The notes: generated from the sequence alone by a model not told the origin. Numbered from the stretch's first letter, positions 8,095 through 16,976 are shown. The stretch is DNA of 64,000 nucleotides from an uncultured Lachnospiraceae bacterium (GCA_910579505.1 CAJTTZ010000001.1:310001-374000), one strand, 5' to 3'. Program-made: numbers and translations.

Positions 8095-9303
8095 ATGGCA
8101 AAAGAAATGATTGCAATGCTTCTTGCCGGCGGACAGGGTTCACGACTGTACACGCTCACGGAGAAGCTTGCAAAACCGGCAGTTCCATTCGGCGGCAAAT
8201 ACCGCATTATTGATTTTCCGCTGTCTAACTGCGTCAATTCAGGCATTGATACGGTAGGCATCCTGACCCAGTATCAGCCCCTTGTACTGAACGAGTATAT
8301 CGGCAACGGACAGCCGTGGGATCTCGACCGTCTTTACGGAGGCGTGCATGTACTGCCTCCCTACCAGAAATCCGGCGGTTCTGACTGGTATAAGGGAACT
8401 GCAAACGCGATTTACCAGAATATATCCTTTATCGAGCGCTATGATCCGAAATATGTCATTATTCTTTCCGGTGACCAGATATGCAAGCAGGATTACAGCG
8501 ATTTTCTGGAGTTCCACAAAGCGAAAAATGCCGAATTCAGCGTTGCCGTCATGGAAGTGCCGTGGGAGGAGGCTCCACGCTTTGGCCTGATGGTTGCGGA
8601 TGAAAACGACAGAATCACAGAATTTCAGGAGAAGCCTAAGAATCCGAAGTCGAATCTGGCTTCCATGGGTATCTATATCTTTAACTGGGATATCCTGAAA
8701 AAATATCTGGAGGAGGATGAGGCTGACCCGAACTCTGAGAATGACTTCGGCAATAACATTATCCCGAATCTGCTGCGCGACAACAGGCAGATGTACGCAT
8801 ACCATTTCAGCGGTTACTGGAAGGATGTGGGGACGATCCATTCCTTATGGGAAGCGAACATGGAGGTGTTGGACGCTGAGAGCAGCGGAATCGACCTTTT
8901 CGACGAGAGCTGGAAGATTCACAGCCGCAACGTCGGCATGACGGGACACAAGATCAGCGCAGGCGCAGAAGTAGAGAACACCATGGTTTCCGATGGCTGC
9001 CGCATCAAAGGAAATGTGAAGCATTCCATCCTCTTCGCGGGCGTAAAGGTGGACGCGGATGCGGTTGTCGAGGATGCCGTTATCATGGGCGGCACGACAA
9101 TCAAATCGGGCGCGGTGGTAAAACACTGTATTGTCGCAGAGAACGTTACGATCTGTGAAAATGCTGTTGTGGGCGCAATGCCCTCCGGCGGCGAGGACGG
9201 TGTTGCTACGGTAGGTTCAGGGCTTACAATCGGTGAAAATGCCGTAGTCGGTCCGAACGCAATCGTTAAAAATGATATGGAAGGCGGTGAAGAACAATGG
9301 TAA
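8095..9303 (+). CDS. glgC: Glucose-1-phosphate adenylyltransferase catalytic subunit
   Basis: Makes ADP-glucose from glucose-1-phosphate and ATP, the committed step of glycogen synthesis. The 402-residue protein shows the nucleotide loop LLAGGQGSRLYTLTEKLAKPAVPFGGKYR at the N-terminus, WYKGTANAIYQN near residue 100 and SGDQICKQDY near 130, then a C-terminal left-handed helix of hexapeptide repeats (VKVDADAVVEDAVIMGGTTIKSG). The start at 8095 follows a strong AGGAGG at 8081-8086 with eight bases spacing; an upstream TTG at 8065 is not needed. The stop overlaps the start of glgD by seven bases, so the two are translationally coupled. Confidence 0.97.
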   Translation: MAKEMIAMLLAGGQGSRLYTLTEKLAKPAVPFGGKYRIIDFPLSNCVNSGIDTVGILTQYQPLVLNEYIGNGQPWDLDRLYGGVHVLPPYQKSGGSDWYKGTANAIYQNISFIERYDPKYVIILSGDQICKQDYSDFLEFHKAKNAEFSVAVMEVPWEEAPRFGLMVADENDRITEFQEKPKNPKSNLASMGIYIFNWDILKKYLEEDEADPNSENDFGNNIIPNLLRDNRQMYAYHFSGYWKDVGTIHSLWEANMEVLDAESSGIDLFDESWKIHSRNVGMTGHKISAGAEVENTMVSDGCRIKGNVKHSILFAGVKVDADAVVEDAVIMGGTTIKSGAVVKHCIVAENVTICENAVVGAMPSGGEDGVATVGSGLTIGENAVVGPNAIVKNDMEGGEEQW

Positions 9304-10439
9304 AATCAAATACAAGTGCACTCGGCATCATTTTCCCGAACAGTTACGACGCGCTGGTTCCTGAGCTGGTGAATGTGCGTTTGATGGCTTCCATTCCCTT
9401 TGCCAGCCGTTACCGCATCATTGACTTCATCTTATCCGGCATGACTCATTCCGGCATAGGAAACATTTCCGTAATTGTAAATAAAAACTATCATTCGCTG
9501 ATGGACCATCTTGGTTCGGGCCGTGAGTGGGATCTCGTACGCAAAAACGGCGGATTACATATCTTCCCTCCCTTCGCGGAAAAGGAGGCGAAGCCTTATG
9601 TCGGACGCGCCAGCGCGCTGGCAAACATTCTCGATTTCCTGCGGGATTCAAAAGAAAAATATATCATTATGTCAGACACCAATATGGTGGTGAATTTTGA
9701 TTTTCACGCCATGCTGCAGACCCATATCGAGAACGAGGCGGATATGACGCTCGCTTACTGTGAACAGCCGATTCCAAACGGGTTTATCAACGCCAAGAAC
9801 GACGGCAGAAGTTTTTACTATACCTTTGACCTGGAAGGCGACCAGCTCAAAAAGATTTACATCAATTCCAAGGAGGACGGCATCAAAAATCTCTCCATGA
9901 ATATTTTCATCATCAACCGTGAGCTTCTGGTGGAGATGGTGGATAACGCACTGCTGCGCGGACAGGAATTCTTTATGCGCGATGTGCTGATGCCGCAGAT
10001 CAACAAGCTGAACGTGAGGGGCTACAAATATACCGGATATGTAGGATTCATCTCGGACATGAAGAGCTACTTCGACGAGAACATGAAGCTTCTGGATGAT
10101 TACAATCTGGATTCGCTTTTCTCAGGCTCTCCTGTCTACACGAAGATCAGGGGGGATCATCCGACCCACTATATCAACGGGTCTAAGGTACAGAATGTGA
10201 TGGTAGCTTCCGGGTGTATCATAGAAGGGGAAGTGGAAAACAGCGTGATCTTCCGTGGCGTCAAGATTGCCAAGGGCGCGACTGTGAAAAACTGTATTCT
10301 GATGCAGGACACTGTCGTTGAAGCGGGCGCAAACATTGAATATCTCATCACGGACAAGGACGTCAGGATCTCGGCCGGGAAAGAGATGAAGGGAACCGAT
10401 ACCTTCCCTGTTTATATCGGAAAGGGGCAGACCGTCTAA
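9297..10439 (+). CDS. glgD: GlgD, regulatory subunit of ADP-glucose pyrophosphorylase
   Basis: A paralogue of GlgC found in Firmicutes that forms a hetero-oligomer with it and raises its activity. The 380-residue protein keeps the overall fold, with ASRYRIIDFILSGM near residue 40 and hexapeptide repeats at the C-terminus. In place of the catalytic GGxGxRL loop it has GIIFPNSYDALVPEL, so it should not be active alone. It overlaps glgC in an ATGGTAA arrangement, and the operon ends in the terminator at 10461. No glgA, glgB or glgP follows in this window. Confidence 0.95.
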   Translation: MVKSNTSALGIIFPNSYDALVPELVNVRLMASIPFASRYRIIDFILSGMTHSGIGNISVIVNKNYHSLMDHLGSGREWDLVRKNGGLHIFPPFAEKEAKPYVGRASALANILDFLRDSKEKYIIMSDTNMVVNFDFHAMLQTHIENEADMTLAYCEQPIPNGFINAKNDGRSFYYTFDLEGDQLKKIYINSKEDGIKNLSMNIFIINRELLVEMVDNALLRGQEFFMRDVLMPQINKLNVRGYKYTGYVGFISDMKSYFDENMKLLDDYNLDSLFSGSPVYTKIRGDHPTHYINGSKVQNVMVASGCIIEGEVENSVIFRGVKIAKGATVKNCILMQDTVVEAGANIEYLITDKDVRISAGKEMKGTDTFPVYIGKGQTV

Positions 10440-10460
10440 ACATTTTTATAAAATAGCTTC

Positions 10461-10498
10461 GTCCCGCAGATGATTCACAGTCTGCGGGACGTTTTTTG
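10461..10498 (+). terminator. Rho-independent terminator of glgCD
   Basis: Perfect ten-base arms GTCCCGCAGA and TCTGCGGGAC around a ten-base loop, followed by GTTTTTTG on the plus strand. It lies directly before the end of the convergent ygiQ gene. On the minus strand there is no T-run, so it serves only glgCD. Confidence 0.95.
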
Positions 10499-10500
10499 AC

Positions 10501-12396
10501 TTATTTTTTCTTTTTATGCACATTTCGGATCGTCTTTTTCCTGCGGGCATCAGGTTTCGGGCAGCTTTTACGGCTCTCTCCCGCTTTTTTATAGTCAGAG
10601 CCGGTTTTCCGCGGCCGTATCAGGCAATTTTTGTCAAAACCGATCAGGTCCTCCCTTCCGCCCTTTATGAGAGCTTCCCGGACCAGCTCGTAATTGTTGG
10701 GATTCCGATACTGGATCAGCGCCCGCTGCATCGCCTTTTCATGGGGATTGCGGCAGACATACACCTTTTTGCCGTCCCGCGGATCAATGCCCGTATAATA
10801 CATGACCGTGGACACCGTGGATGGCGTCGGATAAAAATCCTGTACCTGCTCCGGCATATACCCAAGGTCCCGCAGATACTCCGCCAGCTCAATCGCCTCT
10901 TTCAGCGTGGAGCCGGGGTGGGAGGACATGAGATACGGCACAAGGAACTGTTTCTTCCCAAGAGATTCGTTGATCCTGTTGTATTTTTTGACAAACTTTT
11001 CGTAGACTTCTTTCCGCGGCTTCCCGAGATACTGTAGTACCCTGTCCGAGATATGTTCCGGTGCTACTTTAAGCTGTCCGCTGACATGGTGCTCCACCAG
11101 TTCCTTGAAAAAAGAATCGTCCGGGTCCGCCATCAGGTAATCAAAACGGATGCCGGAGCGGATAAAGACTTTTTTTACGCCGGGCAGCGTCCGCAGTCTG
11201 CGAAGGAGGGACAGATAATCGGAATGATCCACTTCCAGATTGGGACAGGGTTTCGGAAAAAGACACTGCCTGTTTTTGCAGACGCCCTGTGTCATCTGTT
11301 TCTGGCAGGAAGGCTGACGGAAATTGGCGGTGGGACCGCCCACGTCGTGGATGTAGCCCTTAAAATCCGGCTCTCCTATCATCAGCTGTGCTTCCCGCAA
11401 GATGGATTCGTGGCTTCTGACCTGTACCGTTCTGCCCTGATGAAAGGTCAGCGCACAGAAATTGCACCCGCCAAAGCACCCTCTGTTGCTGACAAGCGAG
11501 AACTTGATCTCCGAAATAGCAGGCACGCCTCCCGCCTCCTCGTAGGAGGGATGGTAGGTGCGCATATAAGGGAGATCATAGACGGCGTCCATCTCCTCTG
11601 TCGCAAGCGGCGGCTGCGGCGGGTTCTGTACCACATAGACGCCGTTTGGATAAGGCTCAACCAGTGTTTTCCCGGTAAAGGGGTCGGTATTTTGGTACTG
11701 GACCTGAAAACTTTCGGCATACATCTTCGGATGCGCTTTCATTTCCTCATAGGAAGGCAGTTTTACAGGTTCATAAATGCCGCTTATATCTTTTGTTTTA
11801 TAGACGGTTCCCGGAATAAAGGAAATATCCTTCACCGCAATGCCGCTGTCCAGAGCCTCCGCAATCTCCACAATGGATTTCTCCCCCATGCCGTAGGAAA
11901 TCAGGTCCGCCTGGGAGTCCAGCAATATCGAGCGCTTGAAGCTGTCCGACCAGTAGTCGTAGTGCGCCATCCGCCTGAGGCTTGCCTCAATACCGCCGAT
12001 AATCACCGGCACATCCCTGTATGCACGACGGATCAGGTTGCCGTAAACCACCGTGGCGTGATCGGGTCTTTTATATGGCTCTCCGCCCGGGGTATAGGCG
12101 TCTGTCGGTCTGTGCTTCCCGGAGACAAAATAGTGATTTACCATGGAATCCATATTGCCGCCCGACACGAGAAAGGCAAGCCTCGGACGTCCCAGAACCA
12201 TGACGCTGCTGTCGTCCTTCCAGTCAGGCTGGGGGATGATCCCCACACGAAAGCCGTGAGACTCCAAAACCCGGCTGATAATGGCGTGTCCGAAGGATGG
12301 GTGATCCACATAGGCGTCCCCGGTCACATAGACGAAATCAAGCTGTTCTATACCCTGCGCTTCCATATCCTGTCTGGAAATCGGTAAAAATCCCAT
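10501..12396 (-). CDS. YgiQ-family radical SAM protein
   Basis: A 631-residue member of the YgiQ family (DUF3362 at the C-terminus), radical SAM enzymes of unknown reaction that are widespread in anaerobes. The iron-sulfur motif CxxxCxxC is seen in NRGCFGGCNFCALTFHQGR near residue 315. Earlier family blocks are VTGDAYVDHPSFGHAIISRVLE and GGIEASLRRMAHYDYW; later ones are GGPTANF, a Cys cluster CQKQMTQGVCKNRQCLFPKPC (possible second cluster) and EHISDRVLQYLGKP. AAGGAGGAG precedes the ATG. It follows a 30-residue coupled peptide and a HAD phosphatase gene in one apparent operon. The C-terminus is lysine- and arginine-rich. Confidence 0.93.
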   Translation of the reverse strand: MGFLPISRQDMEAQGIEQLDFVYVTGDAYVDHPSFGHAIISRVLESHGFRVGIIPQPDWKDDSSVMVLGRPRLAFLVSGGNMDSMVNHYFVSGKHRPTDAYTPGGEPYKRPDHATVVYGNLIRRAYRDVPVIIGGIEASLRRMAHYDYWSDSFKRSILLDSQADLISYGMGEKSIVEIAEALDSGIAVKDISFIPGTVYKTKDISGIYEPVKLPSYEEMKAHPKMYAESFQVQYQNTDPFTGKTLVEPYPNGVYVVQNPPQPPLATEEMDAVYDLPYMRTYHPSYEEAGGVPAISEIKFSLVSNRGCFGGCNFCALTFHQGRTVQVRSHESILREAQLMIGEPDFKGYIHDVGGPTANFRQPSCQKQMTQGVCKNRQCLFPKPCPNLEVDHSDYLSLLRRLRTLPGVKKVFIRSGIRFDYLMADPDDSFFKELVEHHVSGQLKVAPEHISDRVLQYLGKPRKEVYEKFVKKYNRINESLGKKQFLVPYLMSSHPGSTLKEAIELAEYLRDLGYMPEQVQDFYPTPSTVSTVMYYTGIDPRDGKKVYVCRNPHEKAMQRALIQYRNPNNYELVREALIKGGREDLIGFDKNCLIRPRKTGSDYKKAGESRKSCPKPDARRKKTIRNVHKKKK

Positions 12397-12418
12397 TTTC
12401 TCCTCCTTCTGACCGCCA

Positions 12419-12439
12419 TGTCACAGCTCTGCTGTGACA
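12419..12439 (-). repeat. Nine-base perfect hairpin over the end of the small peptide gene
   Basis: Arms TGTCACAGC and GCTGTGACA with a three-base loop. It covers the last codons and stop of the 30-residue reading frame and lies just before the ygiQ ribosome site. No T-run follows, so a role in translation coupling or message stability is more likely than termination. Confidence 0.6.
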
Positions 12440-12513
12440 CAATTAATGCGGAGAAACCCTACAGTGACCGCCGTAATGACAATGGCGTATACAATCAGAA
12501 AAATCCGCTTCAT
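12421..12513 (-). CDS. 30-residue hydrophobic peptide, coupled to the HAD gene
   Basis: A very short frame reads MKRIFLIVYAIVITAVTVGF and then LRINCVTAEL. It is almost entirely one membrane helix with a Lys-Arg start, the shape of small single-span membrane peptides. Its ATG overlaps the stop of the HAD gene as ATGA, and GAGGAAGG lies nine bases upstream, both good signs of real translation. It ends 24 bases before ygiQ. The function is unknown; homologues at the same place in relatives would settle whether it is real. Confidence 0.5.
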   Translation of the reverse strand: MKRIFLIVYAIVITAVTVGFLRINCVTAEL

Positions 12514-13163
12514 GACAGCACGCCTTCCTCTATCAATTCCCGAAAGCCATAGGTGTAATAATCCGCCAGTCGATGCTTCTCGCCATCCTGATGTTTCGAA
12601 TATTCGTCATAGACGGCGCAGACTTTCATACCGGCCGCCTTACCCGCCTGAATGCCCGGTATGATATCCTCAAATACAAGACAGTTTTCCGGCTTGACGG
12701 CAAGTTCTTTCGCAACAGCCAGATAAATGTCCGGCGCGGGTTTACCCTTCGCAACCTCGCACCCCGTCATGATGCAGCCAAAGCAGGATTCCATCTGATG
12801 CGCCCGCACTACGTTTTCCACAAGCGTCCGGGAATTGCTTGTGGCGATCCCTGCCTTGATGCCGTGTTCCATACAGTAGGAAAGCAGATCCCTGACGCCC
12901 TCCTTGACGGGTACTTCATTTGCGTACTTGTCCCAAGCCATGCGGTTCCAGTCTGCCATGATGGTCTCCGAATCGTCCGGCAGGGAAAAACGCTCCTTGA
13001 AATATGCCGCCGTCTCGGAAAAACTCATGCCCTCAATACACGCCTGCAGATTTTCCGGCAGAGGTATTCCGAATTTTCCCAGATATTCGATATCTATGGA
13101 TTTCCAGACCCACATGGAATCCACCATGGAGCCGTCCAGATCAAAAATAACCGCTTCTATCAT
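12510..13163 (-). CDS. HAD-superfamily phosphatase, beta-phosphoglucomutase-like
   Basis: A 217-residue HAD hydrolase of the subfamily with a four-helix cap. Motif I is FDLDGSMVDS at residues 7-16 with the nucleophile Asp, motif II is IATSNSRTLV near 108, the lysine of motif III is in AKGKPAPDIYL near 148, and motif IV is FEDIIPGIQAGKAAG near 170. Such enzymes act on sugar phosphates or are beta-phosphoglucomutases; the substrate cannot be told. The ribosome site is weak. It heads the apparent operon HAD-small peptide-ygiQ and is divergent from ylbJ. Confidence 0.9.
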   Translation of the reverse strand: MIEAVIFDLDGSMVDSMWVWKSIDIEYLGKFGIPLPENLQACIEGMSFSETAAYFKERFSLPDDSETIMADWNRMAWDKYANEVPVKEGVRDLLSYCMEHGIKAGIATSNSRTLVENVVRAHQMESCFGCIMTGCEVAKGKPAPDIYLAVAKELAVKPENCLVFEDIIPGIQAGKAAGMKVCAVYDEYSKHQDGEKHRLADYYTYGFRELIEEGVLS

Positions 13164-13260
13164 CCTGTTGTTCTTCCCTTCTACTGATTCTTTCGTTTTT
13201 TGTCATGCGAAAACGCTGTTTCGGAATATACATGTACAAAAGACTGTGTTGGAGGCAAAT

Positions 13261-14277
13261 ATGAGTGATCTCCCAAAAACACAAAACGGTATTTGGGACA
13301 GTCTTGTCCGATTTCTCTATATGGCAGTCGGCGTATATCTGATTTTCCTGCTTCTGCGCTATCCGGCGCTCTCCCTGCGGTATGCGTTTACGGGACTGCG
13401 TCTGTGGTTTGAAAAAATGATCCCCACGCTTCTGCCCTTTATGATACTGTCAGGCATCTTAATCAACATGAACCTGACGGAAGGCTTTGTACGCCTGTTT
13501 CATCCCATTCTGCGCTTCTTCTACGGCACCACGCCAAACGGCTCCTACACGCTGGTCATGGGATTTCTCTGCGGCTTCCCCATGGGGGCGCGGATTGCCG
13601 GCGAGCTGTGCCGGACAGGTCGGCTTTCTGTCAGGGAAGGAAACCGTCTGCTTGCCTTTTGCAATAATATCGGTCCCATTTACTTTCTGAGTTTTGTGGT
13701 GAGCACACTCTCCCTGGAAAAACCGCTCGTACCTTTTCTCGTTATGTACGGCGTGCCGCTCCTCTACGGCTTTTTTGTGATGCGGTTTCCCATGCTCATC
13801 CATGCTTTCCACAGCCTGTCCGCAGGGCGGAAATCCCTGCTTTTACATAGACCGACCAAGTCAGTCGAACTTTTATCACCTGACACTTTCCATTCTTCAC
13901 AGTATCCGCAGCCGGAAGGGCTGCTGGAGGCAACCGACCACGCTGTTGTCTCCGGGCTTACAGGCATTGCCAAACTGGGCGGTTACATGGTATTTTTCAA
14001 TCTGCTGAATATCCTCTTTGTTCCCTTTATCCATCTGCCCGACACACTGTTGAAAGCCTATTACTGTATACTGGAAATTACCGGCGGGATCGCGCGCTGC
14101 GGTTTGCTCCATCCTTTTCTCGTGCTGGTTATGCTGCCCTTCGGCGGTTTTTCATGTATAGCGCAGACCTACAGTATGATCCGGGACGCAGATCTGTCCA
14201 TCCGTACCTATGTGTGGCATAAGCTGGCGCAGACCGTTCTTACCGCCCTAATTTATCTGTTTTGGCGGCCGTTCTGA
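13261..14277 (+). CDS. ylbJ: Sporulation integral membrane protein YlbJ
   Basis: YlbJ is a polytopic membrane protein of the nucleoside-recognition (gate) family needed for spore cortex formation in Bacillus and normally made in the mother cell. The 338-residue protein has about eight hydrophobic segments and the conserved blocks FEKMIPTLLPFMILSGILI, GFLCGFPMGARIAGEL and LLAFCNNIGPIYFLSFV. The start is at 13261, five bases after GGAGG; the frame is open much further upstream but only through the antisense of the HAD gene. Its end overlaps the end of the convergent amidase gene by 25 bases. It supports a spore-forming host. Confidence 0.93.
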   Translation: MSDLPKTQNGIWDSLVRFLYMAVGVYLIFLLLRYPALSLRYAFTGLRLWFEKMIPTLLPFMILSGILINMNLTEGFVRLFHPILRFFYGTTPNGSYTLVMGFLCGFPMGARIAGELCRTGRLSVREGNRLLAFCNNIGPIYFLSFVVSTLSLEKPLVPFLVMYGVPLLYGFFVMRFPMLIHAFHSLSAGRKSLLLHRPTKSVELLSPDTFHSSQYPQPEGLLEATDHAVVSGLTGIAKLGGYMVFFNLLNILFVPFIHLPDTLLKAYYCILEITGGIARCGLLHPFLVLVMLPFGGFSCIAQTYSMIRDADLSIRTYVWHKLAQTVLTALIYLFWRPF

Positions 14278-15779
14278 GATTGTGCCTGTCTGCGCCTTCT
14301 TCTGCGCCGTTTTCTGCGTTTTTTACTCTTGAGGATCAGGACCATGGAGAGCGCGAGACTTATCACAAGAAGGACGCAGACCAGACACACCGTGAGGAAA
14401 TAGCTGATTGTCGGCTCCTTTTTTGTCTCTTTCTCTTTTTTGATCAATTCCCTGTAGTTCGCTGACTGGTTTTCCAACGCGACGGCGTTTTGTTTCGCCT
14501 CTTCCTCAGCCGCAGCCTTGGCAGCTGCCGCAATCTTCTCCTGTTCGGCAAGTTCTGCGGCGATCTCCTCCTCCGTTTTGTAGTCCATGGAAGGGAGGGA
14601 AATCAGGTTACTTTCCGTATACAGGTCATATCCGTTGTAGCCCCGCACCACGATCTGCGGCACAATATGGGGCGGTACATTCATGGTAAATGTGATAGTG
14701 TCTTTCGTCTTATCTCCCCATGCAAGCCGTGGCAAATAGGTATTTCCGCCGTCATAGCTGTAATCATAGTACAACATGCCGCTGTCATAATCCACAGCGG
14801 ACAATTCCACCGTAACATTTCCTGTTTCCATTTCCTGATCGGTGACTTCAATCATGCAGATGTCCGGCTCTGTTGTGTCGGGACGCATGATGCCTGATGG
14901 AATAGGAACGTCCATAACAGGGTAATCGCTGTAATCCACACCGAGGACGTCCGACCGCAGCCGGAAATATTTGGCCGCAGATTCCGCATCCAGTCTGCCG
15001 AACGTTTCCCACTGCTCTTTTCCTTCACAGAAAGGGCGGTCGTTTTCGTGATCCATGTGACAGTGTTCGATGAGCACGCAGGTCAGATCCTGCTCCACGG
15101 CATGCCGTATGATGCCGTAATAATCCGTCCCCTTTTTCCCGAGCCTCGTCTTAATACCCCTCGAGTATAGCCCAAGGTCCTCCAACGCCCCGATCTCGAT
15201 ATCGGCAAAGGCATACCCCTCGCTGTAGTGTCTCCCGAAAGCGGACACCCAGCATTCCGCCCCAAAGAGCGTGTTGTGGTCCTTGGAAAGATTGTAGTGG
15301 AGGCAGAAAAGGAAATCCGCCTGTACCTCCTTGGCGAACGCCACCCGCTCCTCAAGAGACATTTTCCTGTCGTCATCCCTTGTCAGATGGACGGTAACAT
15401 CCTCGTACTTTTCCAGTTCTTCCTTCATGGCTTTGGCGGTAATTAACGTCATCTCCTTCTCCATAAAGGAGTCGTACATGCCGCCCTCCTCGTCGCCGCC
15501 ATGTCCCGGGTCGATAACGATTACAAGCTTTTCTGCCGGTGGTTTTTCACTCTCTTCCCCTGCCGCAGCGTCCTCGGGCAACGGGACATTTCCTGCCTCA
15601 ACCGGATTTTCCGCCGCTTCCAGGATCGGCATCATGTCCGTATAAATACAGACAGAAAGCCAAATGGACAGAAAGAGGGACAGACAGAGGCAGAATATGA
15701 TAACTGCCGTCTGGTGCGGCAACGCAGTTATGTTGTTGGTTTGCAGGCACTGCCTGAAAGTTTTCTTCATATACTCCAT
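14253..15779 (-). CDS. Membrane-bound N-acetylmuramoyl-L-alanine amidase
   Basis: A zinc amidase (Amidase_3) that cuts the stem peptide from muramic acid in peptidoglycan. About 508 residues: an N-terminal membrane helix (LFLSIWLSVCIYTDMM region), then the catalytic domain with VIDPGHGGDEEGG (His ligand), the Glu of FMEKEMTLITAKAM, CLHYN (His) and VLIEHCHMDHEND (catalytic Glu). A beta-rich segment follows, then a stretch rich in Ala and Glu, a second membrane helix (LTVCLVCVLLVISLALSMVL) and a very arginine-rich tail. Two anchors with a basic tail are unusual for an amidase. The start at 15779 is chosen because the longer frame from 15818 would begin inside a terminator; 15770 is another choice and neither has a strong ribosome site. 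Confidence 0.88.
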   Translation of the reverse strand: MEYMKKTFRQCLQTNNITALPHQTAVIIFCLCLSLFLSIWLSVCIYTDMMPILEAAENPVEAGNVPLPEDAAAGEESEKPPAEKLVIVIDPGHGGDEEGGMYDSFMEKEMTLITAKAMKEELEKYEDVTVHLTRDDDRKMSLEERVAFAKEVQADFLFCLHYNLSKDHNTLFGAECWVSAFGRHYSEGYAFADIEIGALEDLGLYSRGIKTRLGKKGTDYYGIIRHAVEQDLTCVLIEHCHMDHENDRPFCEGKEQWETFGRLDAESAAKYFRLRSDVLGVDYSDYPVMDVPIPSGIMRPDTTEPDICMIEVTDQEMETGNVTVELSAVDYDSGMLYYDYSYDGGNTYLPRLAWGDKTKDTITFTMNVPPHIVPQIVVRGYNGYDLYTESNLISLPSMDYKTEEEIAAELAEQEKIAAAAKAAAEEEAKQNAVALENQSANYRELIKKEKETKKEPTISYFLTVCLVCVLLVISLALSMVLILKSKKRRKRRRRRRRQAQSQNGRQNR

Positions 15780-15796
15780 ATTCTTCCAAAATTTGT

Positions 15797-15830
15797 GGAA
15801 AAAACAAGCCGGCTTCATAAGGAAACCGGC
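15797..15830 (-). terminator. Rho-independent terminator after the coiled-coil gene
   Basis: On the minus strand arms GCCGGTTTC and GAAGCCGGC (one G-T pair) with a five-base loop are followed by TTGTTTTTT. It lies 48 bases after the stop of the gene at 15878 and before the amidase, so it closes the coaD transcript and sets the amidase apart. Confidence 0.85.
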
Positions 15831-15877
15831 CCACCTGTCTTTTTCATCCGCGATTTATTTGTTGCGGTTTTATATTG

Positions 15878-16483
15878 TTACATCAGATTCAGTTCCGGCC
15901 CGGGTTCCGCTTCCCCCTCGGCCTCCTTAAGCATTTTTTCTACCTCCACGGGCCGCAGCTCCGCACGGTTTGCCTTCACGATCTCATTGTAGCCACCAAT
16001 CGTGTTGAAAAAGCTTTCGTAGTGTTCTGTAGCCGCCGTGAGCGTGGCCGTCATGGCATTTTCCAGATTGGACAACATCTCGTCGAGATACTGCATTGCG
16101 GAAGTTTTGACGCCGTTTGCCTCCATGGTCGCGTTATTCAGGATTTCCTGCGCCTGCGTGGTCGCCATGCGCACCACTTCGTTCGCCTGCGCGTAAGCCT
16201 GCTGCATGATCTCGTGCTCGTTAATAAGCTCCGTGGTCTGCACCGTCGCGTCCTTAATAAGCGCTTCCGCTTTCGTGCGGGCATCATTCAGGATCGCCTC
16301 CTTGTTGGAGATGATCTTCTGGTAGCGCTTGATCTCATCCGGGGTTTTCATGCGAAGTTCCCGCAAAAGCTCGTCAATTTCTTCTTTATTTACGATAATA
16401 TTGGTCTTGGAAAGCGGCTGGAATTTACAGCCGTCAATATAGTCCTCAATCTCATCAATCAGTTGTTCGATTCTACTGCTCAT
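15878..16483 (-). CDS. Coiled-coil protein, DivIVA/ATPase-stalk-like
   Basis: A 201-residue protein that is almost all helix. From about residue 50 to 160 it shows heptad-like repeats rich in Ala, Glu and Lys (AILNDARTKAEALIKDATVQ and following), the kind of sequence often labelled as V-type ATPase subunit H-like or DivIVA-like. There is no membrane segment. The first 45 residues, with PLSKTNIIVNKEEIDELLRELR, look like a conserved N-terminal block. It starts inside the last bases of coaD (11-base overlap), so it is translated with it, and ends at a terminator. The function is not known; a scaffold role is inference. Confidence 0.8.
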   Translation of the reverse strand: MSSRIEQLIDEIEDYIDGCKFQPLSKTNIIVNKEEIDELLRELRMKTPDEIKRYQKIISNKEAILNDARTKAEALIKDATVQTTELINEHEIMQQAYAQANEVVRMATTQAQEILNNATMEANGVKTSAMQYLDEMLSNLENAMTATLTAATEHYESFFNTIGGYNEIVKANRAELRPVEVEKMLKEAEGEAEPGPELNLM

Positions 16484-16976
16484 TGCCTGCTCCTATCTCA
16501 TTATATTTCTTATATAGCAACCGCCCGACAAAATCAGGCACGCACTCAGAGATATCCCCGTTAAAGCTTGCAATTTCCTTGACGGTGGAAGAACTTAAGT
16601 ATGCGTATTCGAGACTGGTCGTCAAAAATACCGTATCTAATTTCCCATCGGAAAATTTACGGTTTGTCTGTGCGATCTGTAATTCGTATTCAAAATCGGT
16701 AATAGCACGCAATCCCCTGATCGCCACATGGATGTCCTTTCTGGCGGCATAGTCGATTAAAAGGCCGCTGAAAGAATCTATCGTCACATTGGGCAGATCA
16801 CGGGTCGCTTCCTCTAACATTTTAACACGTTCTTCCACAGAAAACAATGGAGTCTTTGTTTTATTGTTCAGGACGCTCACCGTCAATTCATCAAAAATCT
16901 CTGAGGCGCGTCTGATAATATCCAGATGTCCGTAGGTCACCGGGTCGAAACTTCCCGGATAAATAGCTGCCTTCAT
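16473..16976 (-). CDS. coaD: Phosphopantetheine adenylyltransferase
   Basis: Transfers AMP from ATP to 4'-phosphopantetheine, the fourth step of coenzyme A synthesis. The 167-residue protein starts AIYPGSFDPVTYGHLDII, which holds the TxGH nucleotide motif, and later has AIRGLRAITDFEYELQIAQTNR and the YLSSSTVKEI loop near residue 130. The start at 16976 has GAGGG six bases upstream; a further ATG at 16991 has none. rsmD lies directly upstream, the common rsmD-coaD order of Firmicutes, with 137 A+T-rich bases between. Confidence 0.97.
   Translation of the reverse strand: MKAAIYPGSFDPVTYGHLDIIRRASEIFDELTVSVLNNKTKTPLFSVEERVKMLEEATRDLPNVTIDSFSGLLIDYAARKDIHVAIRGLRAITDFEYELQIAQTNRKFSDGKLDTVFLTTSLEYAYLSSSTVKEIASFNGDISECVPDFVGRLLYKKYNEIGAGNEQ

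Noticed and set aside
11053..12387. Open plus-strand frame of 444 codons opposite ygiQ
   Set aside because: Antisense shadow in a gene of high G+C third positions; the minus frame has clear radical SAM motifs.
12904..13260. Upstream extension of the ylbJ frame
   Set aside because: The frame is open only because it runs opposite the HAD gene; the ATG at 13261 has a perfect ribosome site and gives the normal YlbJ length.
15780..15818. Longer amidase start at 15818
   Set aside because: That ATG lies in the loop and stem of the terminator at 15797-15830, so it would not be in the amidase message.
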